A DNA stretch of 64,000 nucleotides from positions 4,898,001-4,962,000 of the forward strand of contig NZ_CP045118.1 in assembly GCF_009189165.1 (NCBI RefSeq), written 5' to 3'. Positions 1 through 9,289 of this stretch are shown in pieces; positions within the stretch are counted from its first letter, which is position 1, and each line of letters begins with the position of its first letter. This DNA is from Pseudomonas sp. SCB32 (lineage in GTDB: Bacteria; Pseudomonadota; Gammaproteobacteria; Pseudomonadales; Pseudomonadaceae). The notes beneath the pieces were generated by a model. It was not told the origin of the DNA and did not search any database. It saw nothing but the letters and a program-made list of their open reading frames with translations. A program made the translations under genes and the position numbers.

Positions 1-135
1 CCGGGCAAGATCCCGCTGGAGATCATCGAGGTGCAATCGGGCAGCTACCTGGGCGAAGACGACATCGAGCGCCTGGAAGACGTCTACGGGCGCACCAGCG
101 ACAACGTGGAGCCGCTGCGCGCAGTAGCGCGCTGA
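1..135 (+). CDS. C-terminal end of mannose-1-phosphate guanylyltransferase / mannose-6-phosphate isomerase (partial)
   Basis: Only the last 44 codons lie in the window; the frame is open from base 1 to the TGA at 133-135. The residues [18 protein letters not shown] followed by DVYGR are the characteristic end of the bifunctional type II phosphomannose isomerase/GDP-mannose pyrophosphorylase family (AlgA, PslB, WbpW), where they belong to the cupin-fold isomerase domain. The family makes GDP-mannose for exopolysaccharide or lipopolysaccharide. Which paralogue this is cannot be told from the tail alone, so no symbol is given. A strong intrinsic terminator follows 28 bases after the stop, so this is the last gene of its transcript. 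Confidence 0.85.
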   Translation, partial: PGKIPLEIIEVQSGSYLGEDDIERLEDVYGRTSDNVEPLRAVAR

Positions 136-163
136 GTCCGGCGCTTCCCTCATCGGCGCCAAC

Positions 164-195
164 GCCCCCGCACCCAATGGTGCGGGGGCTTTTTT
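164..195 (+). terminator. Intrinsic terminator after the GDP-mannose gene
   Basis: Perfect 11-bp GC-rich stem (GCCCCCGCACC / GGTGCGGGGGC) with a 4-base loop, followed directly by six T residues. It ends the transcript entering from the left edge. Confidence 0.93.
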
Positions 196-215
196 ATGCG
201 CGTGACATGAACAGC

Positions 216-291
216 AGGATGGGTAGAGCGAAGCGAAACCCATGCCGCCGGCGCACGGGCTCGATGGGTTTCGCGTTGCTCTACCCATCCT
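216..291. repeat. REP-like inverted repeat, GGATGGGTAGAGCG family
   Basis: Long imperfect palindrome: AGGATGGGTAGAGCGAAGCG at the left is answered by GCTCTACCCATCCT at the right, enclosing a GC-rich loop. A near-identical full copy lies at 49102-49187, and half copies (CGTAGGATGGCGTAGAGCGA) lie inside both composite repeats near 1498 and 18615. It overlaps the stop codon of the BRO-N gene by two bases and may help to terminate that gene. Confidence 0.85.
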
Positions 292-754
292 ACGTTTGGG
301 GTGTATCCAGCCGGGCCACCTTGGGCAATTCCTCGAACGGAACCCACAACCGGCCATGCCACTCCAGCACGCCCAAGTGCTGATCGCTCCAACTGAGCTG
401 CCGCTCCCTGGGGCGCACCGCCGGGCGCTCTTCGCTGCGCAGCGCGGGCACCACCTGGCGGTTGAGCCAGTGACGGATGCAGCGGTTCTCCGGGAGGTAA
501 TAGAAGATCAGCACGGCGTAGGCGCCGGACTCATTCACCAGCAGGGACTTTTCGTAGTGGCCGTTGCTGTCGGTGATCCAGCAGGTGCGCAGCTGATCTT
601 CGTCGAGGCTGTTGTGCAGACGCTCATCGAGTGGGCGGCCGATCAGGCGACCCAGGTCGGTGGCACAGAACCAGGGTTCGTCATCGAGGAGGAAGGCGCG
701 CAGTTGGCGGCGGTGACGGATAAAGGTCGTGGGGATGAGGATTTCGTCATCCAT
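290..754 (-). CDS. BRO-N (phage antirepressor-type) domain protein
   Basis: A 154-residue protein. Residues about 10-110 look like a BRO-N/antirepressor N-terminal domain: an early FLLDDEPWFCATDLGRLIGR stretch, then LLVNESGAYAVLIFYYLPENRCIRHWL. This is the typical order of a strand/helix unit followed by an N-E-S/P-G-(A/L)-Y motif and a basic helix. In the family this domain binds DNA and is found in phage antirepressors and in many single chromosomal genes of unknown role. No C-terminal KilA or ANT domain follows; the tail is a short W-rich segment. The gene stands alone, with a terminator and a palindrome on one side and 0.5 kb of non-coding DNA on the other. There are no phage genes nearby, so it may be a prophage relic or a domesticated regulator. 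Confidence 0.75.
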   Translation of the reverse strand: MDDEILIPTTFIRHRRQLRAFLLDDEPWFCATDLGRLIGRPLDERLHNSLDEDQLRTCWITDSNGHYEKSLLVNESGAYAVLIFYYLPENRCIRHWLNRQVVPALRSEERPAVRPRERQLSWSDQHLGVLEWHGRLWVPFEELPKVARLDTPQT

Positions 755-1313
755 GGCGGACCGCCTTGGAGAGAAGGTCTGGCTTGAGGGCAGAAGCAGT
801 ATTCCAAAGCATCGTAAGTCTCCAAGTAACTGTTCATTTTCGCCCCCTGTTCAAGAGGGGCGATCGGGTACCTGAACACCGTACTTGGAACGGCCCGCAG
901 CTTTTCCCTTTCGGGTCTTGTATGACTGCGCGTTACCCGACCATAGCAAAGCTACGGACTAGCAAAGACCGCAAATACTTTCGGGAGCGGCAGGCCGCCA
1001 AGTTCAGTGTGTTCAGCACCGGATGCGAAGGTACTGAATCGACTTGGACGCTGTTAGCACTCCCAGAGCGGTTTGGAATGATACGAAAATGTCGCACGCA
1101 AGATACCGGTATCAGTTCATGGGAACGCGCGCTGCTTGCAGGCAAATGCCCAGGGTCGGGATGGCTAATACTGTAGGACCGAGGACATACCCCGCTCCTA
1201 CAGGTTGAACTCGGTGCGTCCGCCCCTTGTAGGAACGGACTCCGTCCGCGATGCTCTTGCTCTTCGTAGGGCGGATAACGCCTCCGGCGTTATCCGCCGT
1301 TTTGGTGCTCGGA
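755..1313. other. Non-coding stretch without a recognisable gene
   Basis: About 560 bases between the BRO-N gene and the composite repeat. Open frames exist but have no family resemblance, ribosome binding site or coding-type composition. Bases about 900-1180 look less GC-rich than the surroundings and could be decayed foreign DNA. From about 1190 the sequence turns into REP-like pieces (CTCCTACAGG, and a perfect palindrome around 1270-1298 reading GGCGGATAACGCC/GGCGTTATCCGCC). The promoter of the BRO-N gene should lie at 755-850. Confidence 0.5.
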
Positions 1314-1470
1314 GTTTCTGCGCCGCTTCGGCGTGCTCGGATGTTTCTTGTTTCGCCCCCTCGGGCGAGTCACTTTGCCAAACGACGGATGGCCGCCCCA
1401 CGCAAAGTAACCAAAGGTCTCGTCCCGACATCCGGGTCCGGCTTCGCCGGACTCCCCTCGCTCCGGAGGC
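1314..1470 (-). repeat. Structured repeat element, copy 1 (5' branched part deleted)
   Basis: Read on the minus strand it has the shared GGAGCGAGGG box (about 1453-1466), a perfect hairpin (GTCCGGC/GCCGGAC, 1436-1452), the CCGGATG box, a stem formed by 1373-1378 and 1402-1407 (CTTTGC/GCAAAG), a TCGCCC/GGGCGA hairpin and the end GCGCAGAAAC. The GGAGGCCGAGTGGA box and the branched stem seen in copies 2-4 are absent. Confidence 0.75.
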
Positions 1471-1700
1471 TTTGGCTGCTCCATGCTGGATGGCGCTTCG
1501 TAGGATGGCGTAGAGCGAAGCGAAACCCATCACGGCGGATAACGCTGCGCGTTATTCGCCCTACAGGTGTTCATCCTGCAACGTGGGTGCACGGGTGAGC
1601 CTTCGCGGACAAGGTCCGCTCCTACGGAAGCAGAGCCAGCTCGGAGCGAGGCGCTCTTCTTTTGCCCTTGAAGATTTCCAGAGACATTTCCGCACACACC

Positions 1701-2045
1701 GGAGCGCCCCTTCAGGAGGCCGAGTGGAGTCAGAGTTTCAGGGGTTGAGCGGCATGGATGCCGCGAGAGCCGCGATGGGCCAGGGATGGCCCTTCGTCGG
1801 GGGGACGCCTAGTTCGTGCCCCTGAAACTCCGATGGAGCGAGGGAAACGGAGCGCAGCGAAGTAACAGCTGAAGGCTGGCCCGTAGGGTGAGCGAAGCGA
1901 ATCAGTCCCGCGAAGCGGGACCCGGATGCAGGGGCAAGACCTTTGGTTACTTTCTGTGGGGCGGCCATCCGCAGTTTGAGAAAGTGACTCGCCCGAGGGG
2001 GCGAAACAAAATCTCTCAGCACACACCGAGGCGGCGCAGAAACAC
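1701..2045 (+). repeat. Structured repeat element, copy 2 (complete)
   Basis: Conserved box GGAGGCCGAGTGGA, then a branched structure: outer stem AGTTTCAGGGG (1734-1744) with CCCCTGAAACT (1819-1829), inner hairpin 1 at 1749-1764 (GCGGCAT/ATGCCGC) and inner hairpin 2 centred on GGGCCA/TGGCCC (1778-1793). Then come GGAGCGAGGG, hairpin GTCCCGC/GCGGGAC (1905-1921), CCGGATG, stem CTTTCT (1950-1955) with AGAAAG (1979-1984), and the GC-rich end hairpins. Relative to copy 3 there is extra sequence between GGAGCGAGGG and the hairpin (about 1845-1904). Confidence 0.8.
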
Positions 2046-2199
2046 AGAACAAGACGGCGGATAACACCTGAGCGTCATCCGTCCTAAAAGAGCATCGCGG
2101 ACAAAGTCCGCTCCTACGAAGAGCCACGCCCCGCTCTGCATCAACCCACCCCACCCCGCCTCCTGCTAAGGTAATCAGCAAATCCCCGCGGAGCGCTCC

Positions 2200-2664
2200 A
2201 TGCTGTACGGCATCCTGCTGATCGTCACCTGGGTCATCCTGCTGATCCGCTACCCCTCCCGCGCCCTGCCCATTTCCGGCGCCGGACTGGTCGGGCTGGC
2301 GGTGGTGATCGTCATCGCCATCTGGCAGGACAGCAATGACACCCGCCAGCTGCAGCACCTGGAATTACGCATCGCCTACCAGCCCGAGCAATGCCCGCCC
2401 GGTCGCCCGCTGGCCGTCAGCCTGAAGAACGGCGCCTCGCGCCCGTTGCTGGAACTGCGCTGGAAGGTCGCCGCCTACCGGCCCGGCGACACCACGGACC
2501 TTGCCGAAAACCTCTACGAAGCCCCACGCTACCGCGGCCCCGGCGCGCTGCTCGCCGGTGATGCCTGGAGCGACTGCCTGCCACTGCCGCCGCTGCGCCC
2601 CGGCTACCGCGCCAGCACCCTGGAGTTTCGCGCGGAACACGTGAACGGCCGCTTCGGCAACTGA
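2200..2664 (+). CDS. Conserved membrane-anchored hypothetical protein
   Basis: A 154-residue protein with two hydrophobic segments near the N-terminus (about residues 2-17 and 26-42). A soluble part of about 110 residues follows, rich in beta-type sequence and ending in GRFGN; it probably lies in the periplasm. I recognise it only as a conserved Pseudomonas protein sometimes annotated as multidrug-transporter-like, a name nothing in the sequence supports. GGAG at 2190 gives a good ribosome binding site for this ATG. The gene lies 31 bases upstream of the GH3 hydrolase on the same strand, so the two are probably co-transcribed and may act together at the cell envelope. Confidence 0.7.
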   Translation: MLYGILLIVTWVILLIRYPSRALPISGAGLVGLAVVIVIAIWQDSNDTRQLQHLELRIAYQPEQCPPGRPLAVSLKNGASRPLLELRWKVAAYRPGDTTDLAENLYEAPRYRGPGALLAGDAWSDCLPLPPLRPGYRASTLEFRAEHVNGRFGN

Positions 2665-2695
2665 CTCCACTCCTGTCACTGGCGGAAAGAACCCC

Positions 2696-3994
2696 ATGAC
2701 ACTGCGAACCCGACTGCTGGTCGGCCTGGGCTGGCTGGTGAGCCTCCTGCTGCTGGTACTGGCCGCCAATCTCCGCGACCCTCACCTGCTGCCCGCGCGC
2801 AGCTTCGCATTGCCGGTCCTGCTGGCGGCCGGTGCCATCGGCATCTCCATCTGGCTGTCGGTGGGACGACGCTGGTACTGCTGGCTCGGCAGCCTTCTCC
2901 TGCTGCTGGCGATACTGCTGGCCGGCTGGAACGACTACCGATTCCGCGACGACAAGACCCTGGTCCTGGAAACCCGCAACGCGGACCTGCAAGCCCTCGG
3001 CGGGCACTTCATCGTCGGCGTCGGCGACCCACGGACCGTCGAGCCGCTGATTCGCAAGGGGCTGGTCGCCGGCCTGTTCATCAGCGCACGCAACGTCCAG
3101 GGACAGAGCGCCGAAGCCCTCCGCCGGCAGATCGGGAAATGGCAGGCGCTACGGCGCGACGCGGGATTGCCCCCGCTGATCATCGCCGCCGATCAGGAGG
3201 GCGGTATCGTGTCCCGCCTCTCCCCGCCACTGCCCAAACGCCCGCCGCTGGCCGCGCTGTTGGCGACCAATCCCGCGCCGGACGCCCTCTACGCAGCCGC
3301 CTTCGATTACGGCGTAGCCCAGGGCCGCGAGCTGGCCGAACTGGGCGTCACCCTGGACTTCAGTCCGGTGGTTGACCTCAAGCCGGCGCAGCGGGCGCGA
3401 CTGGATTTCCACAGCGCCATCGCGCTGCGGGCGATTTCCCCAGATCCACAAGTGACCACGACCGTCGCCCTCGCCTACGTTCGCGGGCTCGAGCACAGCG
3501 GGGTGCGAGCCACGCTCAAGCACTTCCCGGGGCTGGGGATGGTGCCAGAGGACACCCATCACTTTTCCGCCAGCCTGGCGGCGACCGTCGGCCACCTGCA
3601 GGACTACGACTGGCGCCCGTTCCGTGAGATAGCCAGACAGACCGATGCGCTGATCATGCTCGGTCATGTGAAGGTCACGGCACTGGATGCGGTCAACCCG
3701 GCGTCCTTCTCGGCCGCCGTGGTGCAGAAGATCATCCGCGAAGGCTGGAAGCATGACGGCGTGCTGATCACCGACGACCTGACCATGGCCGCCGCCTACA
3801 ACCAGGGCCTCTGCCATGCCACGGTGCAGGCCTTGAACGCTGGCGTCGACCTGCTGCTGGTCAGCTACGACGACGAGAAGATCTACCCTGCGCTGGCCTG
3901 CGCCTTGCGCGCCCTGGAAGACGGCAAGCTCTCCACGCAGCGGCTGCAGCAGAGTGCGCAGCGCCTGGCGCGGACCTTCGCCCCGCCGAAATGA
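2696..3994 (+). CDS. Membrane-anchored glycoside hydrolase family 3 protein (NagZ-like)
   Basis: 432 residues. Three hydrophobic segments (about 6-24, 36-56, 60-80) precede a GH3 catalytic barrel from about residue 95. Motifs seen: IIAADQEGG (about 162-170), KHFPGLG (about 275) with a D-T-H triad (about 286-288), and ITDDLTM (about 358-364), where the first Asp is the expected nucleophile. NagZ enzymes remove N-acetylglucosamine from muropeptides, using the Asp-His pair of the flexible loop as acid/base. That pair is kept here, but the usual KHFPGHG reads KHFPGLG. The membrane anchor is unusual, since classical NagZ is a cytosolic protein of about 330 residues. This is probably a second, membrane-bound GH3 enzyme with an undetermined sugar substrate. 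GGAAAGA gives a good ribosome binding site. Confidence 0.82.
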   Translation: MTLRTRLLVGLGWLVSLLLLVLAANLRDPHLLPARSFALPVLLAAGAIGISIWLSVGRRWYCWLGSLLLLLAILLAGWNDYRFRDDKTLVLETRNADLQALGGHFIVGVGDPRTVEPLIRKGLVAGLFISARNVQGQSAEALRRQIGKWQALRRDAGLPPLIIAADQEGGIVSRLSPPLPKRPPLAALLATNPAPDALYAAAFDYGVAQGRELAELGVTLDFSPVVDLKPAQRARLDFHSAIALRAISPDPQVTTTVALAYVRGLEHSGVRATLKHFPGLGMVPEDTHHFSASLAATVGHLQDYDWRPFREIARQTDALIMLGHVKVTALDAVNPASFSAAVVQKIIREGWKHDGVLITDDLTMAAAYNQGLCHATVQALNAGVDLLLVSYDDEKIYPALACALRALEDGKLSTQRLQQSAQRLARTFAPPK

Positions 3995-4054
3995 TTCACC
4001 GATCCGACGCAATCCGGTACGTTAGTGCCGCCCATCGCCCAAGGACCGCCCACC

Positions 4055-4885
4055 ATGCCCCAACCCGTCGCCCTCATCACCGGTTGCTCCAGCGGCATCG
4101 GCCGCGCCCTGGCCGATGCCTTCCAGAAGGCCGGCTACCAGGTCTGGGCCACCGCGCGCCGTGACGAGGATGTCGCCGTCCTCCGCCAGGCGGGTTTTCG
4201 TTGCGTGCAGCTGGACGTCAATGACGAACCCGCGGTGGAACAGCTCGCCGAGCAGCTGCAAAGCGAAGCCGGCGGCCTCGATGTACTGGTCAACAATGCC
4301 GGCTACGGCGCCATGGGCCCATTGCTGGACGGCGGCAGCCAGGCGATCCGCAAGCAGTTCGAGACCAACGTGTTCGCCGTGGTCGGCCTGACCCGCGCCC
4401 TGTTCCCGGCGCTGCGCATCCGACGCGGACTGGTGGTGAACGTCGGCAGCGTGTCCGGCGTGCTGGTCACGCCCTTCGCCGGCGCCTACTGCGCGTCGAA
4501 GGCAGCGGTGCATGCGCTGAACGAAGCGCTGCGCCTGGAGCTCGCGCCCTTTGGCATCGAGGTGCTGGAGGTGCAACCGGGCGCCATCGCGTCCAACTTT
4601 GGCGCCAACGCCAGCCGCGAGATGGCGGCGGTGGTCAGCGAGGATTCCGCCTGGTGGCCGCTGCGCGCCTTCATCCAGGCACGCGCCGCCGCGTCGCAGG
4701 ACAAACCCACCCCGGCCAGCGACTTCGCCCGCCAGCTGCTGGCAGCCGTGCAACGCTCACCGCGCCCGCGCCTGGTGCGCATCGGCCACGGCAGCCGTGC
4801 CCTGCCCCTGCTCGCCCGCTGGCTGCCTGGGGCGGTGCTGGACAAGGTGCTGAAGAAGCGCTTCGGCCTCGACGGGCAACTCTGA
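4055..4885 (+). CDS. Short-chain dehydrogenase/reductase
   Basis: 276 residues. The ATG at 4055 was preferred to an upstream in-frame GTG because AAGGACC lies eight bases before it and the Rossmann strand starts at once (PVALITGCSSGIG). Classical SDR signatures are all present: the TGxxxGIG dinucleotide motif, NNAG, a catalytic Ser in GSVSG, and YCASK. A hydrophobic tail of about 70 residues (LPLLARWLPGAVLDKVL) is typical of SDRs acting on lipid or sterol-like substrates, but the substrate is unknown. Its stop overlaps the start of the next gene by one base (TGATG), indicating translational coupling to the small membrane protein downstream. Confidence 0.88.
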   Translation: MPQPVALITGCSSGIGRALADAFQKAGYQVWATARRDEDVAVLRQAGFRCVQLDVNDEPAVEQLAEQLQSEAGGLDVLVNNAGYGAMGPLLDGGSQAIRKQFETNVFAVVGLTRALFPALRIRRGLVVNVGSVSGVLVTPFAGAYCASKAAVHALNEALRLELAPFGIEVLEVQPGAIASNFGANASREMAAVVSEDSAWWPLRAFIQARAAASQDKPTPASDFARQLLAAVQRSPRPRLVRIGHGSRALPLLARWLPGAVLDKVLKKRFGLDGQL

Positions 4886-5271
4886 TGACGTACCAGGTCC
4901 GCTACCTCGCCCTCGCCGGCATCCTCGCCGCCTTCTTCCTCAACGTCGTGGCGCGCGGGCTGCTGCGGATCGGCAATGTGCCAGCGACCCTGCTGGTGGC
5001 GGCGCTGATCGCCGCAAGCATGGCCCTCTGGTTCGCCCGCCGGCACAAGCGCCTGGCCCAGACCGGCGAGCGCTGGAGGCTGACCGCGCTCTATGGCGGC
5101 GGCCTGGCGGTGCTCTACCTGGCCCTGGTGGGACTCGCGGCCTGGAAGAACACACCCAGCCCGGCCGGGCTGCTGCTCTACGGCCTCAACTATCTGTGCT
5201 ACCCGCTGAGCCTCTGGTGGTTCTTCCGCCCCGGCGTGCTGGTGCGTTTCCTGCCGAAAGACGCCCGCTGA
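4885..5271 (+). CDS. Small integral membrane protein of unknown function
   Basis: 128 residues with four predicted membrane segments (about 7-24, 30-47, 64-85, 93-112) joined by short basic loops. The ATG overlaps the stop of the SDR gene, so it is translated with that gene. I recognise no named family. The pairing with a lipid-type SDR suggests a membrane-associated reaction, but this is inference. Confidence 0.75.
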   Translation: MTYQVRYLALAGILAAFFLNVVARGLLRIGNVPATLLVAALIAASMALWFARRHKRLAQTGERWRLTALYGGGLAVLYLALVGLAAWKNTPSPAGLLLYGLNYLCYPLSLWWFFRPGVLVRFLPKDAR

Positions 5272-5351
5272 TCTGCGACAGGGGTACACACCAACTGCTT
5301 GCAAGTGCGGTAGGTTAGGAGACCTCCCCCAAGCCGCTCGACAGGCCCGCC

Positions 5352-6239
5352 ATGACCGCCCCCCGCTTCAGCGCCGTCACCCACACCCGCTACATCGACC
5401 ACGCCGGGCTGGACGCCTTTTGCGCCGACTACGACGGTTTCCTCCTCGACCTCTGGGGCGTGCTGATCGACGGCCTCGAAGTGTTCCCCGGCGCCCTCGC
5501 CTGGCTCGGCCGGCGCGCCGCCGAAGGGCGCCCGGTATGGTTCCTGAGCAATGCCTCGCGCAGCGTCAACGAGATGGCCGAAACCCTGGAGCGGTTGGGC
5601 GTCCCCCGCAATCTCTACTGCGGTATCACCACCTCCGGCCAGTTGGCCATCGACGCCCTCACCCACGACCGCGAGCTCCAGCGCGGCGGCATCCACACCG
5701 TGGGCGTGGTCGACTCGCTGGCCACCTGGCCCGGCGAGATCCGCGAGCGCTTCTGCGATGACCTGCGCGCCGCCTCGCTGATCCTCGGTGTCGGCAGCTT
5801 TCCCCAGGTTGAACTGGAGGCCCGCTTCAACCCACTGCGCGGTGCCACCGACAAGCCTTTCCTCTGCGCCAACCCGGACCGCGTGGTGGTCAGCGGCGGC
5901 AAGACGCTGTTCGGCGCCGGACGCCTGGCCGAAGCCTTCGCCGAGGAAGGCGGCAGCGTGCACTGGTACGGCAAGCCCGATCCGTCGGCCTTCCGCATCG
6001 CCCAGCGCCAGCTGGAAGCCCGCGGCGCGAAGCACATCCTGTTCGTCGGCGACTCACTGGTGACCGATGTGCCCGGCGCGCTGGCCGCGCGCATCGACAC
6101 CCTCTGGCTGGCAGCCACCGGCATCCACCGCCAGGCACTGGGCGTGCCGTTCAACGGTGCACTGGACCCGGAGCAGACCAACGCGCTGCTCGACGGCTAC
6201 CCGGTTCGCCCGCACTTTGCCGCGCCGGGGCTGGTCTGA
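5352..6239 (+). CDS. HAD-superfamily hydrolase, TIGR01459 type
   Basis: 295 residues. HAD motif I reads DYDGFLLDLWGVLIDG (about 22-37); the family's aspartates are at the expected spacing, with D-L-W-G in place of the common D-x-D-G. FLSNASRS (motif II) follows at about 62-69, and FVGDSLVTDV (motif IV) at about 229-238. The layout is that of the NagD/4-nitrophenylphosphatase-like IIA subclass, a sugar or nucleotide phosphatase fold of cytosolic enzymes. The physiological substrate is not known. The gene stands alone, with 80 bases before it and 140 after. ATG at 5352 follows a GACAGG stretch that could act as a weak ribosome binding site. Confidence 0.85.
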   Translation: MTAPRFSAVTHTRYIDHAGLDAFCADYDGFLLDLWGVLIDGLEVFPGALAWLGRRAAEGRPVWFLSNASRSVNEMAETLERLGVPRNLYCGITTSGQLAIDALTHDRELQRGGIHTVGVVDSLATWPGEIRERFCDDLRAASLILGVGSFPQVELEARFNPLRGATDKPFLCANPDRVVVSGGKTLFGAGRLAEAFAEEGGSVHWYGKPDPSAFRIAQRQLEARGAKHILFVGDSLVTDVPGALAARIDTLWLAATGIHRQALGVPFNGALDPEQTNALLDGYPVRPHFAAPGLV

Positions 6240-6379
6240 GCGCGGGACGCCGCCATCAGCCCGACGTGACGGCTGACGGGCAGTCACGAAGTCTCCGATA
6301 GCCCCTTGGGAAGCCATCCCCTGTTCGCCTGAGCGTCCGGTTGCTCGAATGCGCCTTCCCTCCTTTGGCGCACACACCC

Positions 6380-8091
<1,712 letters not shown>

Positions 8092-8109
8092 AGAGCCCCG
8101 CACCCCAGA

Positions 8110-8139
8110 CAAAAGAAAACGGGAGCCGAAGCTCCCGTT
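8110..8139 (-). terminator. Intrinsic terminator of the efflux operon
   Basis: Stem AACGGGAGC/GCTCCCGTT (8118-8139) with a CGAA/TTCG tetraloop. On the minus strand it is followed by TTTTCTTTTG. It lies 18 bases past the end of the membrane-fusion gene and between convergent genes, so it may work in both directions. Confidence 0.85.
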
Positions 8140-8157
8140 GTCATTCATTGGATCAGA

Positions 8158-9063
8158 TCACTGCGCCGTCGCAGCCGCGCCGTCGGAATGCTCCGCATTG
8201 CGCGACTCCGGATTGACGATCACGGTGGCGGTAATGCCCGCCGCCAGCAGCACGCCGTCCGGCACGCCGTCGATGTGGATGCGCACCGGCACGCGCTGGG
8301 CCAGGCGCACCCAGTTGAAGGTGGGGTTCACGTCGGCCACTAGCTCGCGGCTTTCCGGGTTGTCGCGGTCGTAGATGGCGCGGGCGATGCTTTCGACGTG
8401 GCCCTTCAGGCGCTCGCCGCTCATCAGTTGCAGTTCGGCGGGATCACCGAGGCGGATGTGCGGCAGCTTGGTTTCCTCGAAGTAGCCATAGATCCAGTAG
8501 GAGTTCTCGTCGACCACGGCCATCTTCGCCTCGCCGACGCGGGCGTAGTCGCCTCGGTGCACGTTGAGGTTGGTCACGTAGCCGTCCACGGAGGCGCGCA
8601 CCTGGGTGCGCTCCAGGTTCAGCTTGGCGGCGTCCAGCGCGGCCAGGGCCTGCTGGTAGTCGGCCTCGGAGGCGGCGGCGGTGTTGCTGGCGTCGTCCAG
8701 ACTCTCGCGGGAGACCACTTCCTCATCCATGGCGCGGCGGCGCTTGGCGTTCGACTGGCGCATCTGCAGGGTGGCCTTGCGCGAGGCGACCGCCGCTTCG
8801 GCCTGCTTCACCGCGATGCGGTAGTGGTCCGGGTCGATCTGCATCAGCAGGTCACCTTTCTTCACCTGCTGGTTGTCGCGCACCGGCACGTCCACCACCA
8901 CGCCGGAGACGTCGGCGGCGACGTTGATGATGTCGGCGCGCACCCGGCCGTCGCGGGTCCAGGGGGTATCCATGTAGTTCACCCAGAGGGCGCGGCCGAT
9001 CAACGCGGCGACCGCCAGGATGATCAGGGTCGCCAGCAGGCTGATGATGGATTTGAGGGTCAT
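8158..9063 (-). CDS. HlyD-type membrane fusion protein, AaeA-like
   Basis: 301 residues: one N-terminal membrane anchor (about 5-27), a biotinyl-lipoyl half domain (GVVVDVPVRDNQQVKKGDLL), a helical hairpin rich in Ala, Gln and Arg (about 75-150), the second lipoyl half (VRASVDGYVTNLNVHRGD) and a beta-barrel domain. It is the periplasmic adaptor joining the inner-membrane pump to the outer-membrane channel. With DUF1656 and FUSC genes upstream in the same operon, the set matches E. coli AaeX-AaeA-AaeB, which exports hydroxylated aromatic acids. Last gene of a four-gene minus-strand operon ending in a clear terminator. The exact substrate is inferred from family only. Confidence 0.88.
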   Translation of the reverse strand: MTLKSIISLLATLIILAVAALIGRALWVNYMDTPWTRDGRVRADIINVAADVSGVVVDVPVRDNQQVKKGDLLMQIDPDHYRIAVKQAEAAVASRKATLQMRQSNAKRRRAMDEEVVSRESLDDASNTAAASEADYQQALAALDAAKLNLERTQVRASVDGYVTNLNVHRGDYARVGEAKMAVVDENSYWIYGYFEETKLPHIRLGDPAELQLMSGERLKGHVESIARAIYDRDNPESRELVADVNPTFNWVRLAQRVPVRIHIDGVPDGVLLAAGITATVIVNPESRNAEHSDGAAATAQ

Positions 9064-9076
9064 GGATGCACGCTCG

Positions 9077-9289
9077 TTACTTGTAAATGGTGAGGGAGAG
9101 GCCGCCGAACAGGCAGGCGAACAGGCACACGCGGAACAGCGCCGGGTGCCAGGTGAAGCGGTACAGGCCGATGGAGGCGAAGATCCGGTCGATGCCCCAG
9201 CAGATCACCGCAGCGACGATGAACATCAGGGTCAGGGTCGGCATGTAGACCCCGTGGAACGCGATCTCGCGGGGCAGGTCAGGCAACAT
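9077..9289 (-). CDS. DUF1656 small membrane protein, AaeX-like
   Basis: 70 residues with two membrane helices (about 15-36 and 50-66) and the family start (L)PREIAFHGVYMP. DUF1656 proteins are almost always encoded between a FUSC pump and its HlyD adaptor and are thought to be accessory inner-membrane subunits; the exact role is unknown. The start lies 11 bases inside the end of the FUSC gene, so it is translationally coupled. It precedes the adaptor gene by 13 bases. Confidence 0.85.
   Translation of the reverse strand: MLPDLPREIAFHGVYMPTLTLMFIVAAVICWGIDRIFASIGLYRFTWHPALFRVCLFACLFGGLSLTIYK

Larger units (their letters stand above)
1314..2045. repeat. Composite structured repeat, locus 1 (two head-to-head elements around a REP-like spacer)
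   Basis: This block contains, in order: a minus-strand element with its variable branched part missing (1314-1470), a REP-like spacer (about 1497-1640), and a complete plus-strand element (1701-2045). The same arrangement is present in reverse complement at 18171-18905. The spacer includes GGATGGCGTAGAGCGAAGCG and the palindrome GGCGGATAACGCTGCGCG/TTATTCGCC, both nearly unchanged in the other locus. No open frame in the block is conserved between the copies in a way that suggests protein coding. REP-like pieces of the same kind (for example GCGGACAAAGTCCGCTCCTA near 2098) continue to about 2130. Confidence 0.85.

Noticed and set aside
1198-2358. Several open frames within repeat locus 1 that could be called small hypothetical proteins
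   Set aside because: They cover the structured repeat, are not kept as frames between the copies, and copy 2 differs from copy 3 by insertions that break them. Paired stem changes argue for structure and not protein.
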